A stretch of DNA of 64,000 bases from Sympetrum striolatum. Its lineage: Eukaryota; Arthropoda; Insecta; Odonata; Libellulidae. A program made the position numbers and the translations under genes. Below, piece by piece: positions 22,601 to 35,145 of this stretch. Numbering within the stretch: the stretch's first letter is position 1; each line of letters opens with the position of its first letter. The notes under the pieces were generated by a model. That model was not told the DNA's origin, made no database searches, and saw only the letters and a program-made list of their open reading frames with translations. Location: the NCBI GenBank assembly GCA_947579665.1, contig OX388348.1, forward strand, positions 14,446,001-14,510,000, read 5' to 3'.

Positions 22601-25600
22601 ATTGATCTCCACAGTGAGCCACGATACTTTGAGCGAAACAGTCTAATGACTCCGTAGGATTAATATGACTGCATCGTTACGCTCATGAAGTGCAGAAATA
22701 ATTATTGATTCATTGTTTTAGAAAGTGCATCTAATGTTTAGGTATCTTCTAATCGAACTTCTCAAAAATTTTATCTATCAAACATTAGCACGACGCCTGA
22801 ACGTTACATAACACATCGGGAAAGAAAGGTCGCTCGCCCCTTGAACCATGCATCCCTCATTTCGTGGTAGTTGAATTTTCGCAAAACTATTAAATTATAA
22901 ATCATTTTCGGTTGTAATTTCATTCTTCTCCAGGAGTAATTAGATAGAATAAGAATGCATCGCATTCGAATTACGTATTGAGTACTCTCGAAAAGTGCGG
23001 TGTCCTTTCTTATTTTCTCGGAATACAGGTGAATGAGAAGAGGAATTGAGAGAAAAAAAAGGAAAGAGACAAAAACGGCTATTGGAGAATTCAAGCCTCT
23101 GATTCATTAACAGCCAAGTCCCAACTTTTCTGTCTTTACACCATGGCTCTTAAAGTTCCTCGTAACTTCTATAAGGACCTTTGTAATATTTTCTTTACAG
23201 TACACATTATTTTTGTCAGCCGTATTTAAATTTATATGTCCATGGATTCGAGCAAACTTATAATTTCCAACCGTTCAATTTTAACTTCCAATGGATGACA
23301 TAATACGAACAACTGATCGATCGATCAAATTTTTATTTCCTTTCACATTAATACGAATAATATATTCATGTGAATGAAAGAATTTATTCTCCAAAAACTA
23401 TACATGAATAACTTCCAAATTAGTAGCATAATAAAAGAATAACATTTATAGATTATAAGAGTGAGCTTTAGTGAACCCCAGAGAGTAAACAGAGGCAGAG
23501 TATGACTGGTAATCAAATTTAGCTCTCGTTATATTTTATGCCCCATTTTCTCCCTCCTCCCACTCCGCACGAATCCCCGCGTAATCTGTAACTCGGCGTC
23601 GATGATTGTTAAGTGGGCGCCGAGGCCGATGAATTCCATCATAATACAGCATTCTCCCTGCGAGCGAAGTAAGGGAACTAAAGTGTGCGAGATGATGTTT
23701 GAGTATCGATGGCCAAGAGTTATACTGCGGCGAATCGCGAAGAGCAAGTTATGCATCGTAGGCGTGTGTAGAGAGATGTATAACGAGGGACGGGCACTCA
23801 CTCCTGCAAATATTGACCACAGCGGCTAACTCCCTGATTAAATTTGCCTTCCTCTCCTTTTCGCGCCGCCCTTTCCCCGGAAATTGTCTTAGTCTCGGTG
23901 CGGAAATTACCGCGAAACTAGCAACATAGAGATGACGCAGGCTCAGAGGTCATCTGCGACTCGGATTTCGGTGTTAATTGCAATGTGTCCGGGGACTAGT
24001 TAGGAGCGGCTCTCCTGATTTCTACTCCGTGAAGTCTCGCGAGGTGCCAAACTGCCCGTCCGTAAGTTTGTACGTTTCCGTCGGTCCAGCTTTGGCGCCA
24101 GAATTGGATTTTTTGAGTCGATCGAGTTCTGATTCCGTTCCCTTGATCACAATCATCGTTTATATCCGTGGAGTTATGTTGATTTCGTGCGGGTTACTGC
24201 GTTTGCAATTATGGTTCAGATGACACTCGTCATTATGCGAAAGAAGACTAATATTTTAGTATTTTCGCTGACCATTACCGCCGCTGCAGGTGTAAAGGTC
24301 AGCATTTTAGCATAGTAGCATTGAGATTGCGGATTATAAATTTGGTTAGGACATAATTGTCTGTATGTGTTGATAAAGAGTTTATTGTGAGATTGATCTC
24401 ATTAGCCAATTCGTCAAGCAAAGACTTACTATTATTACAATTATGAAAGCCCAGATAATATATATTTGCGATTATTTGTTGTTATTGATCTGATGGCACG
24501 TTTGGAGCTAAATATACGGATATAATATTTGTAACAAATGACTAAGTGTTCGATCGACATGTTCAGTAAAATGTAAGGACATTTACTCATGAATATACCA
24601 ATATAGCTTTTTCACGTGAAATGCCCTGCGAAATACATTCTTTGAGTCCATGGCATCAGTATCCCTTTAGTAAATATTAAAAAGGTTTTTGGATAAAAGT
24701 ATTTGTTTTTATGACTCACAGAATATCTTAAAAAGATGTGATGATACCAGGAATTGATTCTCTGGTCATGCGGTTAATAATTATTATTGTGGCATGATAT
24801 ACATATATATTTTTAAGTTAGTCATCTGAGTTGGTCATAGATTATCATTAAGTCAAGGTTCATATAGTGGATTTTATTTTATAGCACTCATTTTCTCCCT
24901 ATGTTTTATAACCATTGTCAATACAATATAAACGATAGTTTTGATAAAAATGAAAATTTGTTAACTTAGCTCTTACCATTGACATACTTTGTGAGAGTAT
25001 TTCCGAATTTCAATTCAGCGGAAATTTTGCCTTTCAAACTTTGTAACCTGAATTATTTTGTGTATATATATTTTGAAGGGTAAAATATATTTTAAACACT
25101 CAATGGAAACTTCGAAAAATCTAAAGCTCTCTCGAATAATTAATTCCGCCGACATTAATAACAGGGTTAACAGGCCATTCCTAGCTCCCGCTTTCGCGCA
25201 AACAAGTACGCCACGAAAATACATTCGCGGGACTTTAATCAAATGAATAATTAACGCGGAAATGGAAACGAACGCTCCTCCGCCGTCTCTCGAGCAATCA
25301 TAATACTTCAGGAAATGGCTGCTAAATGGACCTCGAGAAAGAAGGAAGGCATGGAGAGAACGGGCCGAATAAAAATACACAATACGCGTCCGGCGAACGA
25401 TAAAAATACACGGGAATCGGTGGATCGTCATCCCGCTGAAATCGCAACCGAGGGAGACATCGTCGGAAACAGTTTTTCGCGGGGCGCACGTCGGCAAAGA
25501 GTGTCCCAATTAGCCGATTTTTCAGCGAAATTACGCCCGGCGGGAAGTTCCCTCAATTAATAAGCGAACACGGACGCGTGATTCGCTCATTTTAATTAAA

Positions 25601-28600
25601 CTACCAGCCGCGGTCGATGTGGCGGCGCTGGTATCCTCCTGCCCCGGAGGCGGCCAATTTGATATTCTCCCCAACCTGTTATTCTGCCATGTCACCTTGT
25701 CCCACCCCCTCCCTCCTCCACTCCCACTTCCTTTCTTTCCTGCTACGGAATCTTCTTACAGCCTCTCTCGGAGGAGCATTTATCATGGAAAGGAAGGCTC
25801 CTTCTCCTCTTTCTTCTCCCCGTTTCCTGGTTTCAGCCCATCCGCTTCCCTCCTCTCCCGTTCTCACGTTTTCAGCTTTGTTTCTGAACAAGACGATGCT
25901 CTAAATGCATTCAGGTGCTCTCGGGATCTTCCCTTCACCCAAATTTTTACTCCGACATAAATATTCTCAACGAAATCGTTAATTAGGGACGTAGTGTCTC
26001 ACTTAGTACGTTTTTATTCTATGGAATGCAATGTATAATTCGTCAAATTTGGGTTTTCTGTTTTATTGTCGATTCTGATGGCGCTTGTTGTGGATTATAC
26101 TGTTTTTGAGCTAACTGAGCCCATTAAAATTGCTTTGTTTCAGTCTAACACATTTCGTACCTATTGATTTAGATTGATATTAAATAAAACTCAAAGTTGA
26201 GAAGTCACCCGACAAAATATTTTCATAAGCGAAAGAATGAAGTTTTAACATAGCACAGGAAAGCGTGCAACTTAACCCAAGGCTATAGAAGAAGATAAAA
26301 ATAAGTCCCAGCCCAGTCACTATTTCTCTCTTCTTGTATTACCTATTTTCATAAATATGTCTCACCAATTCAAATCGTTTTCCTTAATACGATCTCGGTA
26401 ACTCAATATTTAGTACGCTATCAAAGTGCGTCCTTGCAAAAGGAAATATGATTTCCGCTAATGAATTAGATCACGATCCCTTGATAGTTGTGCAGCTAGC
26501 CTGTCAAAATCAAGGGATCACTAATATATGTAATGATTCATGCCTGAAAATGAATGTCTCAAGTAAACTCATTAGACATTCTTAATTTAAATAAAATATA
26601 ACATTTAATGGTAATTGTATAAAATAGGAATTCTCGAAAGTAACTAATTATTTTATAGGTCGTGAGTTGGGGACCCTTGGAACGAGACCAATGGTTTAAT
26701 CGAATACAAGTGTTGTGTATTATATTCACTAAAATTTACGTATTGACCTAGCTATCCGCCAGTAGCGTGTGATAGAGAGTTTAAAAACACCAATATCACT
26801 GATTTTCAAATCTTGTCTAATTTTTAAAGTATTTAGAAAGATACGATATAATAACTGTTTGTACTCCAGAACTCTCCTACTAAAAATTCCAAACTTGATG
26901 TTTATTCCATGCGTTATGCAAATAGCTAAAACTGCTTAGCATAATAGGGTGTGGCTACTTCCATTTTGCGAGAATTTCTTTGAGTATTCTGCCTATCAAG
27001 GCAGAGCCTATTGCAACAAGTGATAAAGGCAGAAGAAATTTCGGAACGGCTATAAAGCGATGAGTGTCAAAATGATCTCCCTTCATAACGACGTTAACAA
27101 AACTCCTTTCACTTGGGTCAATCCCCAGACACTTCCTTTTTCCTGCCTTCCTAAAAAAATCCCATCTTCGTGGAGTCATTCAACGGGATGGAGATGAGGG
27201 TTTTTGCCTCCGGATACGTAAAACATAAGTGTAGTCGATCTATTTACCAATTTACTAGCCCAGAATTTTAGATTTAGCTGAAGGATATATGCTTTTACTA
27301 AATTGCTCACTCCTAAAATGAAATGAAAAGGCCGTCATATAAAGGAACGAATTAAAATATCGATTAAAAGTATTTCTACTCTAGATAATTATTTAAAGGC
27401 CATTGAAAATTAGCATTAAATAGTTTAACAATACAAGTTAAACTTTCATTTAATTTTAACGATTTGATGTGTGCGCCAGGGTACAAGTATGTATGAGATT
27501 TGGATATGATGAGACTTTTAGCGAATAAATATAAATGAAATGTGCGAAACTAGCAATGAGAATGGAATAAGAGCAGTTCTTTTGCATTTATCTATATTTT
27601 TTGTAGTAATACAATATATTTCGGTGGTTAAAATATGGCACTTTTCCCTAACGCTGAGCTTGCACAGTTAAAATTTCAAAAATTAATTTAAACCAATCAC
27701 AACTATTAATTATTCATAGATTCATAATATTCGATAGCTTAACCGTAGAATATTAATGGAATATTATTATTAGTTGAAAATTGTTGAGTTCTGAATATAA
27801 AGAATGTCTCATATCCTCTCTTTATAGGTGACTCAACAACCAATGGGATTGTAACTTGGCGACACGACTTGACAACGATTTCAGATGGCAGAGGACAACT
27901 CCGCAGTGAATATATGTAATATTTATTACGTATTTTCTGCTTACTTCCTTTTCTTCCAGCATTTCCAGGTTTAAATTTTGTTAATCATTTAGAATACTCC
28001 GGAATATGTGAGCCGCTTGCAGTACTTTATGATTTTTGCTTAAATTTTTGTTTGACTGCTTTTTGCTTTATCTAACATACTAACCAAGTAACTTATTAAC
28101 CTATGAATTACTGTTACAGCATAATAACGTAAAGATATGTTGATGCTAAGAATGACTGGCGCCGGTTATTTTTACGATTCAAATTACGGCAAATTAGTTG
28201 CAGCGATCACATACTATTCGCTATTTATTAAACACAAATACCGTATTATTTGCCAACCTTCTTTGAATTCACTTAGAATTACATATATTCGTATACCGTC
28301 TTTGTTATTCCTCACGAACAATTAGGTATTATCCAATAGCTAATTTTTACACACATCAACACTCGAATATCGACCTCACTCACTCACCCTAACGATACTT
28401 GTTCCTTAAATTATACATGTTTCCGCATGAAGGCTCTCTCAAGGTATTTGTTCGAAACGTATGCAATCACGCTGGAGGATATACTCACCAAAGCGCGAGG
28501 TAAAATTCTTGCTTCTTGGAAATCCCTTGAAAGCGGAATAAATCGTATGGAATCGTCCTCTTCCATTCCTCAATGATGTTTACCATATAACTAATGAGGG

Positions 28601-29470
28601 AATGCTCTTCAATCAGTAAGTTCACAAACATCCCTCTCAACCTGTCTTATATTTATAAATTGAATACGTCAAGCTTTGGTACACCTAGGCAGAGTGCCGT
28701 AAATATTTTGAAAACAATTATTAAGCACGTTTGAAATAATAACAGGAGGGCTAGGAAATATTTTCATTGTGTCTTGCAGGATCAAAATTTTGAAAAGTAG
28801 TGGAAAGCGTAAAGTTTAGCTGACTAAAGAATAATGCTGTTTCTGGTTATAGACATATTGGACAAATTCTCTCGTGCAGGAAGACATTCGCTTTTTTTTA
28901 TCTTTCTTGGAATGCAAATCAACGAATTGAATTGATTAACTGAAGTTACGCTACGTAATCCGACCTACTAAGACATATTTGCTCCGACAAAACGCATCAC
29001 ATGCAATAACTGTAACGAAGCATTATCACAGCAACACAAAGAATATATCAAGTACACTAACTGAATATGTAAGAGCAATAGAAGTCTTATTTCATTTACA
29101 GAAAACATGGTTTCACATGGCTTCCACTCGTCAGCTTAAGTAGTTCGTGAAATTGTTATCAGATTTAGATCAGATATCAGCATTATACATAAATTCCTTA
29201 TTCTTGCCAAAGTCATCGCTATAAATGGTAACGTAAAAATCAATTGTACCTTTACCACAACATATAATTTATACTACTATCAAGGTTTGGAATCATTAGG
29301 GCATCATCAAATGGTTTCTTTATTATGAAGACCTACCAAAAAATCAAAACTGGATTAGTAGATACTACCACGTATCATCACATTCTGTATTATATTCTAT
29401 AAAAACAGTTCTAATAGTTTTTCTTACTATCACTTGTAATCAGTAGCACCCATCGAGACATTTATTGTAC
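22601..29470. other. long noncoding stretch with two GC-richer islands and a short hairpin
   Basis: Islands at about 23540-24130 and 25120-25960 have higher GC, CpG-containing sequence and TAAT-rich patches, but no recognisable protein on either strand. The minus-strand frame of 164 codons at 25015-25509 matches nothing I know. A hairpin with arms gatcccttgat (26475-26485) and atcaagggatc (26509-26519) is present. A 74-codon minus-strand frame at 26955-27179 has a hydrophobic stretch (FLLPLSLVAIGSALIG) but no other support. The rest is AT-rich. Confidence 0.45.
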
Positions 29471-29479
29471 TAAAATATA

Positions 29480-30790
29480 CATTTTATTGCACGAATTGTT
29501 GATTCCTTTGGGTTGGTTCATGTGCAATTCCCATCCCCCATTCAACGACAATTCCTTTACCTCGTGGTAACTTATCCCACCCTTTATCTCATCTGATATC
29601 TTTTGCTTCTGTCTTCTCCTCAGTCATTTACCTTGTTTTCTACCCTCAATTGCATTCTTCAGCTGGCCCTTTCTCTTTCCACCACTTCTTTCCTCTCTTC
29701 CTAATACCATACCTTAACGAATGAAATATTTATCATTGGTCTTCTGGTACGGGATAAAGAAAAATGTATCTTTCATTTACTTTTGTCTCAGTCGAATCCA
29801 GGGCTGCGATTACATGAAAGAAAGAAGTATGAGTGATACGGAGTACATGCATATTAATTAAAAATCTCTTTCATCACAATTTAGTTCGTTCATTAGTAAA
29901 TCTAACATATTCTTCCTTTGTCTTTCCCTCTGTGTTTCCTTTGTATTCGTCTCAATATTTTACCCGCCCATTATCTGGTTCCATGCTAAATTACTTCAAT
30001 TAAAGCCTACTCATCGCAAAACATCTCCAGCATCTCCGTGTTTATTTCCCTATCCTCCCAAATAACTTTTGCTATTCTACACCACACCTACATCTACATA
30101 AGAGCCTCCAAACATTTAACTTTCTCTTTTCGTATGGTTATTTCACACTCATATTCCAAAACACTCAGGATTTTACCGACCTTTTCCCGATTCCTTCATC
30201 GTTACTTTTAATCAACAATTCTTATCGTTTCATGAATTACTTCCTTAGCTAAGGCTATTCTATCATGAAACCCATTTTCGTACCTTCCATTTAAAGAAAG
30301 AACACTTTCCAAGTAAGAGAATTCATCCAATTGTTCTAGCAATTCCCCATCCCCCATTATCGTTATCTTAGCTTTCTTTCCTTTTGTAAACCTCACTAAT
30401 TTACCCAAGGAAGAACAATGCCCGTTCTTCTCATCAATTTAGTTTTGCCTTCTTTATTTTTCATGTCATTCTCTTAGCATTATTGTTAAGCGCATCGGCC
30501 AAAATTTGCAAACCCTTTAGGTAATCACACAGAATAGTTTTATTTTCTGCATACCTTACTGACTTCACTACTTCCCCCCTCCCAGCTTTACACCCTTGTT
30601 GTTCTTCCACCATTTCCTCTGCACATATATATTAAAAAGCTTTGGTGATATAGAACAGCCTTGTCACACCGCCTACCCAATTTAGCACAATCCGATTCCA
30701 CATCAGCTATCCTTACGTGGGCATTTTGATTGAAGAACGACTTTCGCTCTCATTTCCAACAGTAAAAGTCCAGCATCCTTACATTAATTT
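29480..30790 (-). pseudogene. decayed LINE (non-LTR retrotransposon): reverse-transcriptase domain to 3' end
   Basis: Reading 3' to 5' on the plus strand, the pieces appear in correct order across frameshifts. NQNAHVRIADVESDCAKLGR comes first, then QGCSISPKLFNIYVQ (the family motif is QGCxLSPxLFNIY). VKSVRYAENKTIL follows, where the catalytic Y-A-D-D box has decayed to YAEN. Next are TKGKKAKITIMGDGELLEQ and DEFSYLESVLSLNGRYENG, RIALAKE, and VLEYECEITIRKEKVKCLEA. The end is a GIAHEPTQRNQQFVQ stop near 29490. Stops and frameshifts make it non-functional. Its antisense strand accounts for the pyrimidine-rich look of 29500-29720. Confidence 0.82.
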
Positions 30791-33700
30791 TCGGTCAAAT
30801 TTTAAAGAAAATGATTCACAATTTCTAACAACTCTTGTAGTAGTTGAGGATAAGAATAATTGATATAAATCTCGTCTCTAAACATTTAATAACATATTCA
30901 AATTGCAATTTTTACACAAGTATGCATTCTATCGTTGGTGTTACTATATTTATTTAGGGATAGTAATTGATTTTAACTCAGGGTTCACCTTTTGGTGAAC
31001 AATATTCAGGTAGTAGGTAAATATAGGTGGTTTAAGGTAACATTTTTTTCTGGTTGTATAAGTTTAATTAGTAGAATTATAAAACACAGAATACAACCGC
31101 AGTAGAAGATTCAAAACGTTCTCTTTTCTTCAGCATGAGGTCGATGATGATGATGAAGGCAAGAGGAAAAAATCCAACACACTTCAACTGTCAATCATTT
31201 ATTTTGACATATAAAAGTCTTATTTACAAAAAAATTGAAACTTATATGTTACATAAAATTCGACGAATTCTTCCGCGGTGGAACAGAGCGGAGCGTCTGG
31301 TTCTGTTTTTTTTCCTCGATTTTTCATTAATTTTGAAGGACAGTGATGGAGAAGGGAGAGAGAGAGAGAGAGGTTCATTCGGATAGAGAGGGACGAACAT
31401 GAGCAATGTTTGGGCGAAAAAGTGTGAGTATTCGTCAGCCTTAAGTTTCTCAACAGAACGGCCGCTGGGTGGGCGGCGTTCCCGCTCTTAATTAATTTAT
31501 TTTTCATGCGATGGGATCAGCCGAGCCAGGATTAGAACGTCCGGACTCGACGCGAAAAGGTCATACTTTTTTCGAAGCCCAGCAGCAACTATAGGAAAGC
31601 ACGGGCATTCAACCCTTCCCATTTAAAAATTTTCAGCAACATTCAAATTGACATCATTATACAATTTTTCATAAAGTATTCGATATCATTGTAACATTAA
31701 CATCTTCGTCACTCACGCAAGTTTCAGACACACACGAGTCAATTTTGGAAAAACCGTTTTTTGTAACATTAGCTTCGGTAGAACCATCGCCGGTTTCAGA
31801 GGGATCTCTGCAGTATTCAATACTAACGAACGAGTAAGGCCATAAGCTAATGTTTCTGACGAAAGGGTTAGGAATTGGAAGGACACATTTCAAACACCAG
31901 TTTAATTTTGGAGGCTTTATGTATTGCCGGAAAAATAATAATAAAAATTTAAGTAAGACACGATTATTGTATGACCACTTAGTACCATTGAAAACTTCAT
32001 CTCTGAAACAGTAGCGGTAGACAATTAAGACGGTATCATTTAGGTGGAGCTGAGCGAATGATGACTAAATGATCCACACAGTTAGAGAACAATAACTTTT
32101 TCTCAATTGCCCAATGAACAAATACCCTCATGAACAAATTATTTACTTCTTTACATCCTTCGCTCAAATTTCATCCTTTGTATCCGATATCCTTCTCATT
32201 TAATTTCCAAGCCACAAAAAGATAAAATTTGATTTATAGTTCGCTTGAAGACGAAAAAAATGAAATCACTTAAAAATTGTAATTTTTTGAAATTTTTATC
32301 GAAACAATAATATGTATTTCAAAACAATTCTTTATATATATAGCTCCGAGAGTATTTTAGACCATGGTATAGACATCTGTTATCAGTAAATAACGAATTA
32401 TAATCATTAATTCAATTTGGCGAAAAGTTTTCCTCTCAGACCCATTGACTTCCATTGACCCGTTTCAGAGGAATATTTATTTTAGTTAGCGGTAAAATTA
32501 GTTCCCCTTTCCCAGGAAATTTTCAAAAAAGAATCGCTATTTCGGATAGTCATTTCTCGGCCGAGTTCCCTCAGTCATTTTGGGCGATCATTCATTCGTA
32601 AAACGCTCCACGCGAAACTGAAAGTGTATTATTTTTTTAACCGTTTCTCCCCCTCTCTTTCTGTTACATTTTCATTCCCAATTGCATCCCCTGGACGGCT
32701 GGTATAAAACCTTTCTTCCCGCTCAACTTTACACACACTCGAAAAAAGATAACCGCACAATTTAATACTCCTAACGATGGAGACACAATACAGATGTTAA
32801 GCATATCGATTGGAACAAAATTTCTCCAACACTCCTCACAAATTTCCACGAAGAGAATTTGTCAATTTTCTTCTTCAGCTTAGGTCTCGAGCGGATAAAA
32901 TTAAGCCACCCCTCCGTCTTTAGAACTTTCGCGATTTTAAATACCACTCAATGACAAATGAAACACGAAAAGCTTCAAATTTTTTTGGAGACAGGTATTG
33001 CTTCCAGCCCCTGAAACGGAAATGTTAGTGTGTCCTCACAAGAAATTGCAAGAAAGGAAAATATCAAGCCTCTGATTTATCACTCTCTCCACCTTCGAAA
33101 TGACTCTAAATTGGACTTTGATACACCGTCGAATATCCTGAACATACAACACGTACCCCGAAGTATTCCAAAATATTGCGGAATTAAGTAAAAAATACAG
33201 TATTTCATGCGGAGCATGCATTTGCAGATTGGGCAGTAAAGCTACACTTATTCCACGCAGAGTTCTGCCATTTATTGAAAATCAAACGGAGGACCTAAGA
33301 ACATGGAAAAGATGTCGAGCGATACATTTTTTCCCTGCGTCTCACTAGGAAAAGGCGGATGTGTTCACACACTCACCCCAGAGACTAAATTCATGGAATC
33401 AGTTTTTTCGAAATTATACAAAAGATACCTATAAAAAAAGTCCACAGTCACTATGTAAGTCGAAAGAGAACAATCAGTGACAGCACATCAGCTTTTTTAT
33501 CACGTAGGAGGGCCCCAACTTCACCGGTCTTCAGCAGAGTTCAGTTTCACTGTCTTAATGGACCAAAGATTCGGGGAGATTCGGGGCCCATCGCGGCCCG
33601 TTTAGGGTCACAAAACTCTTTGGTAATACGCGAGCTCGCAAACATCTTCATGGATATGACCTTTTTATTATTCTCGTTCGAACCTTCCGGGAGGAGGTCT

Positions 33701-34119
33701 CCTCCGCATCCAAAATAATTTAACGCAACACCATTTTTTTAACTTTTCTTTAATTAACTTGGAAGCTCTAGTGGTTTTGTCATTTGGCTGAAAGTGGCAG
33801 TTTCCACACCTAAGAGTATGCCTTCCGTTCGGGTCCCGTTTTATCACAACGTCCCTGTATTACCAACTAACAACACTCACGCCTTTGATGACTCTGTGAA
33901 AACACTAGATCCGGCGTGTGGGTTGGTCCGGCTGCACTCAGGTGGGGAGGTGCCGCGTCTGTCCGCCAAGAGGACGAGAGAATCCGTCGCGAACACCGAC
34001 AGATCGCGTCTCCAAAATTCACTCAGGAAGGACATTTCAGAAAATTCAACAACTCCACAGATGGTCCTCGCAGAACGAGCAGAAACTCTGGTCGCGGGTC
34101 TTTAACGCTAATTACAACA
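30791..34119. other. noncoding stretch, no exon supported
   Basis: The sequence is AT-rich, with GATGAT and GAGAGA microsatellites near 31140-31155 and 31350-31370. From about 33480 the GC content rises toward the 3' end of the Kirre-type gene. Overlapping plus-strand frames at 33794-34217 show no domain and probably reflect that compositional rise. Confidence 0.45.
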
Positions 34120-34506
34120 TTCTTCAATGGTTAACGATAGTTTATTTAAACAGTGTTTCATTTAAAAAAAGCTTTACAAGAGAGTCTTCGGTTTTAACCC
34201 CTTCGGAAGGTTATTAGGGGTACCATCGCCGACGCACCATCCGTATTTACACTCATCCCTTTTTCGAGGAGTCGCGAATCGAAAGAAGAAACAAAACCGT
34301 CATCGGCGGCGATGGCAGAGGAAGGGCGCGGGCTCTCCTCAGATCTCCACAACGCACCCTAAGAAGCACCACACAAGTGGGGAATTAGGACCCATAGTTT
34401 AGAAGCCGCGGTAGTAACCTTCCGCGGGAGCCACCCGCACCGGCGACTTCAACGCTCGTAAAAAGTTTAACATTTTCGGACCTCTCGGTACCGAGCGAGC
34501 TTACTT
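34120..34506 (-). other. probable 3' untranslated region of the Kirre-type gene
   Basis: Downstream of the stop codon on the minus strand there is no continuing frame and no repeat I recognise. An AATAAA hexamer (tttatt at 34141-34146 on the plus strand) lies about 360 bp past the stop and is the first plausible polyadenylation signal. The true transcript end could be further left, because another AATAAA lies near 33664. A GTAAGC sequence a few bases after the stop could in principle act as a donor. This is inference from position only. Confidence 0.4.
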
Positions 34507-35145
34507 TCAGACGTGGGTCGCCAGAGTCCCTCTCTTCACCACGCTGGGCTGCTGGTGGTGCGACGGCACTATGTAATGCCTCGTGGGGGATGTGGGTAAC
34601 CGCGCCACCTGCGGCACCGCTCCGTTTCGCACGTTCTCGCCCCCTTTGCCTGGGGCGTAGGTCAGGGTGCCGGAGGGCGACGAGGACGCCGAGGATGACG
34701 AGGGGGCCGGAGGGGGTGTGGTCCCCGCTTTCAGTGTCCCGTAGGAAGATGGGTTTCCGGAGGCCGAGAGTGGTCCCGCGGCGGGGGCGATGCCGTAGTT
34801 GGAGTTCGATGTCGCCATCATCCCGGGGGCGGCGTAGGCTGCGGCTGTTGCCGGTGGGGTGTACGCGGGGGATGTCGGAGATGCGGCTTCGGAGAGGTGG
34901 TTGGAGGGCGGGGGAGGTGGTAGGCTACTGCTGCTGCCCCCCGAGGAGAGTGGAGGCGGAGGTGGTGGAGTCCTTAGGTAGGGGTTGCCATAGGTTGCGT
35001 TGTACCGGGGATCGACGGTTGCTCCGTAAGAAGGTGGGGGCGGAGGGACGGTGCTCTTTACTCGGAGGGCGTCGTGGATGGTGGGAGGGTTGTAGTCTCT
35101 TGCGTAGTCCACGTACGGAACGTAGCCGTTGTTGTTGGCCCCTTC
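34507..35145 (-). CDS. kirre: Kirre/Roughest-type gene, terminal coding exon with polyproline tracts and C-terminal PDZ ligand
   Basis: The acceptor is gttctgtttccgcag before 35145; the stop TGA is at 34509-34507. The exon encodes 212 residues in phase 0 with the preceding PPKP. It opens with EGANNNGYVPYVDYARDYNP, a tyrosine cluster of the kind phosphorylated and bound by adaptors in this family. Next come four proline runs (VPPPPPSYG, LRTPPPPPPLSS, LPPPPPSNH, TPPPAPSS), candidate SH3, WW or EVH1 ligands, and an Ala/Ser/Tyr-rich low-complexity stretch. It ends GTLATHV. Thr-His-Val is a class I PDZ ligand; a THV terminus is known for vertebrate Neph1, which binds ZO-1. The exon is strongly GC-rich compared with its surroundings. 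Overlapping open frames on the plus strand here are shadows. Confidence 0.92.
   Translation of the reverse strand, partial: EGANNNGYVPYVDYARDYNPPTIHDALRVKSTVPPPPPSYGATVDPRYNATYGNPYLRTPPPPPPLSSGGSSSSLPPPPPSNHLSEAASPTSPAYTPPATAAAYAAPGMMATSNSNYGIAPAAGPLSASGNPSSYGTLKAGTTPPPAPSSSSASSSPSGTLTYAPGKGGENVRNGAVPQVARLPTSPTRHYIVPSHHQQPSVVKRGTLATHV

Noticed and set aside
25015..25509. 164-codon minus-strand open frame
   Set aside because: No domain or family resemblance, overlapped by an opposite-strand frame, and in a GC-richer island where long frames arise by chance.
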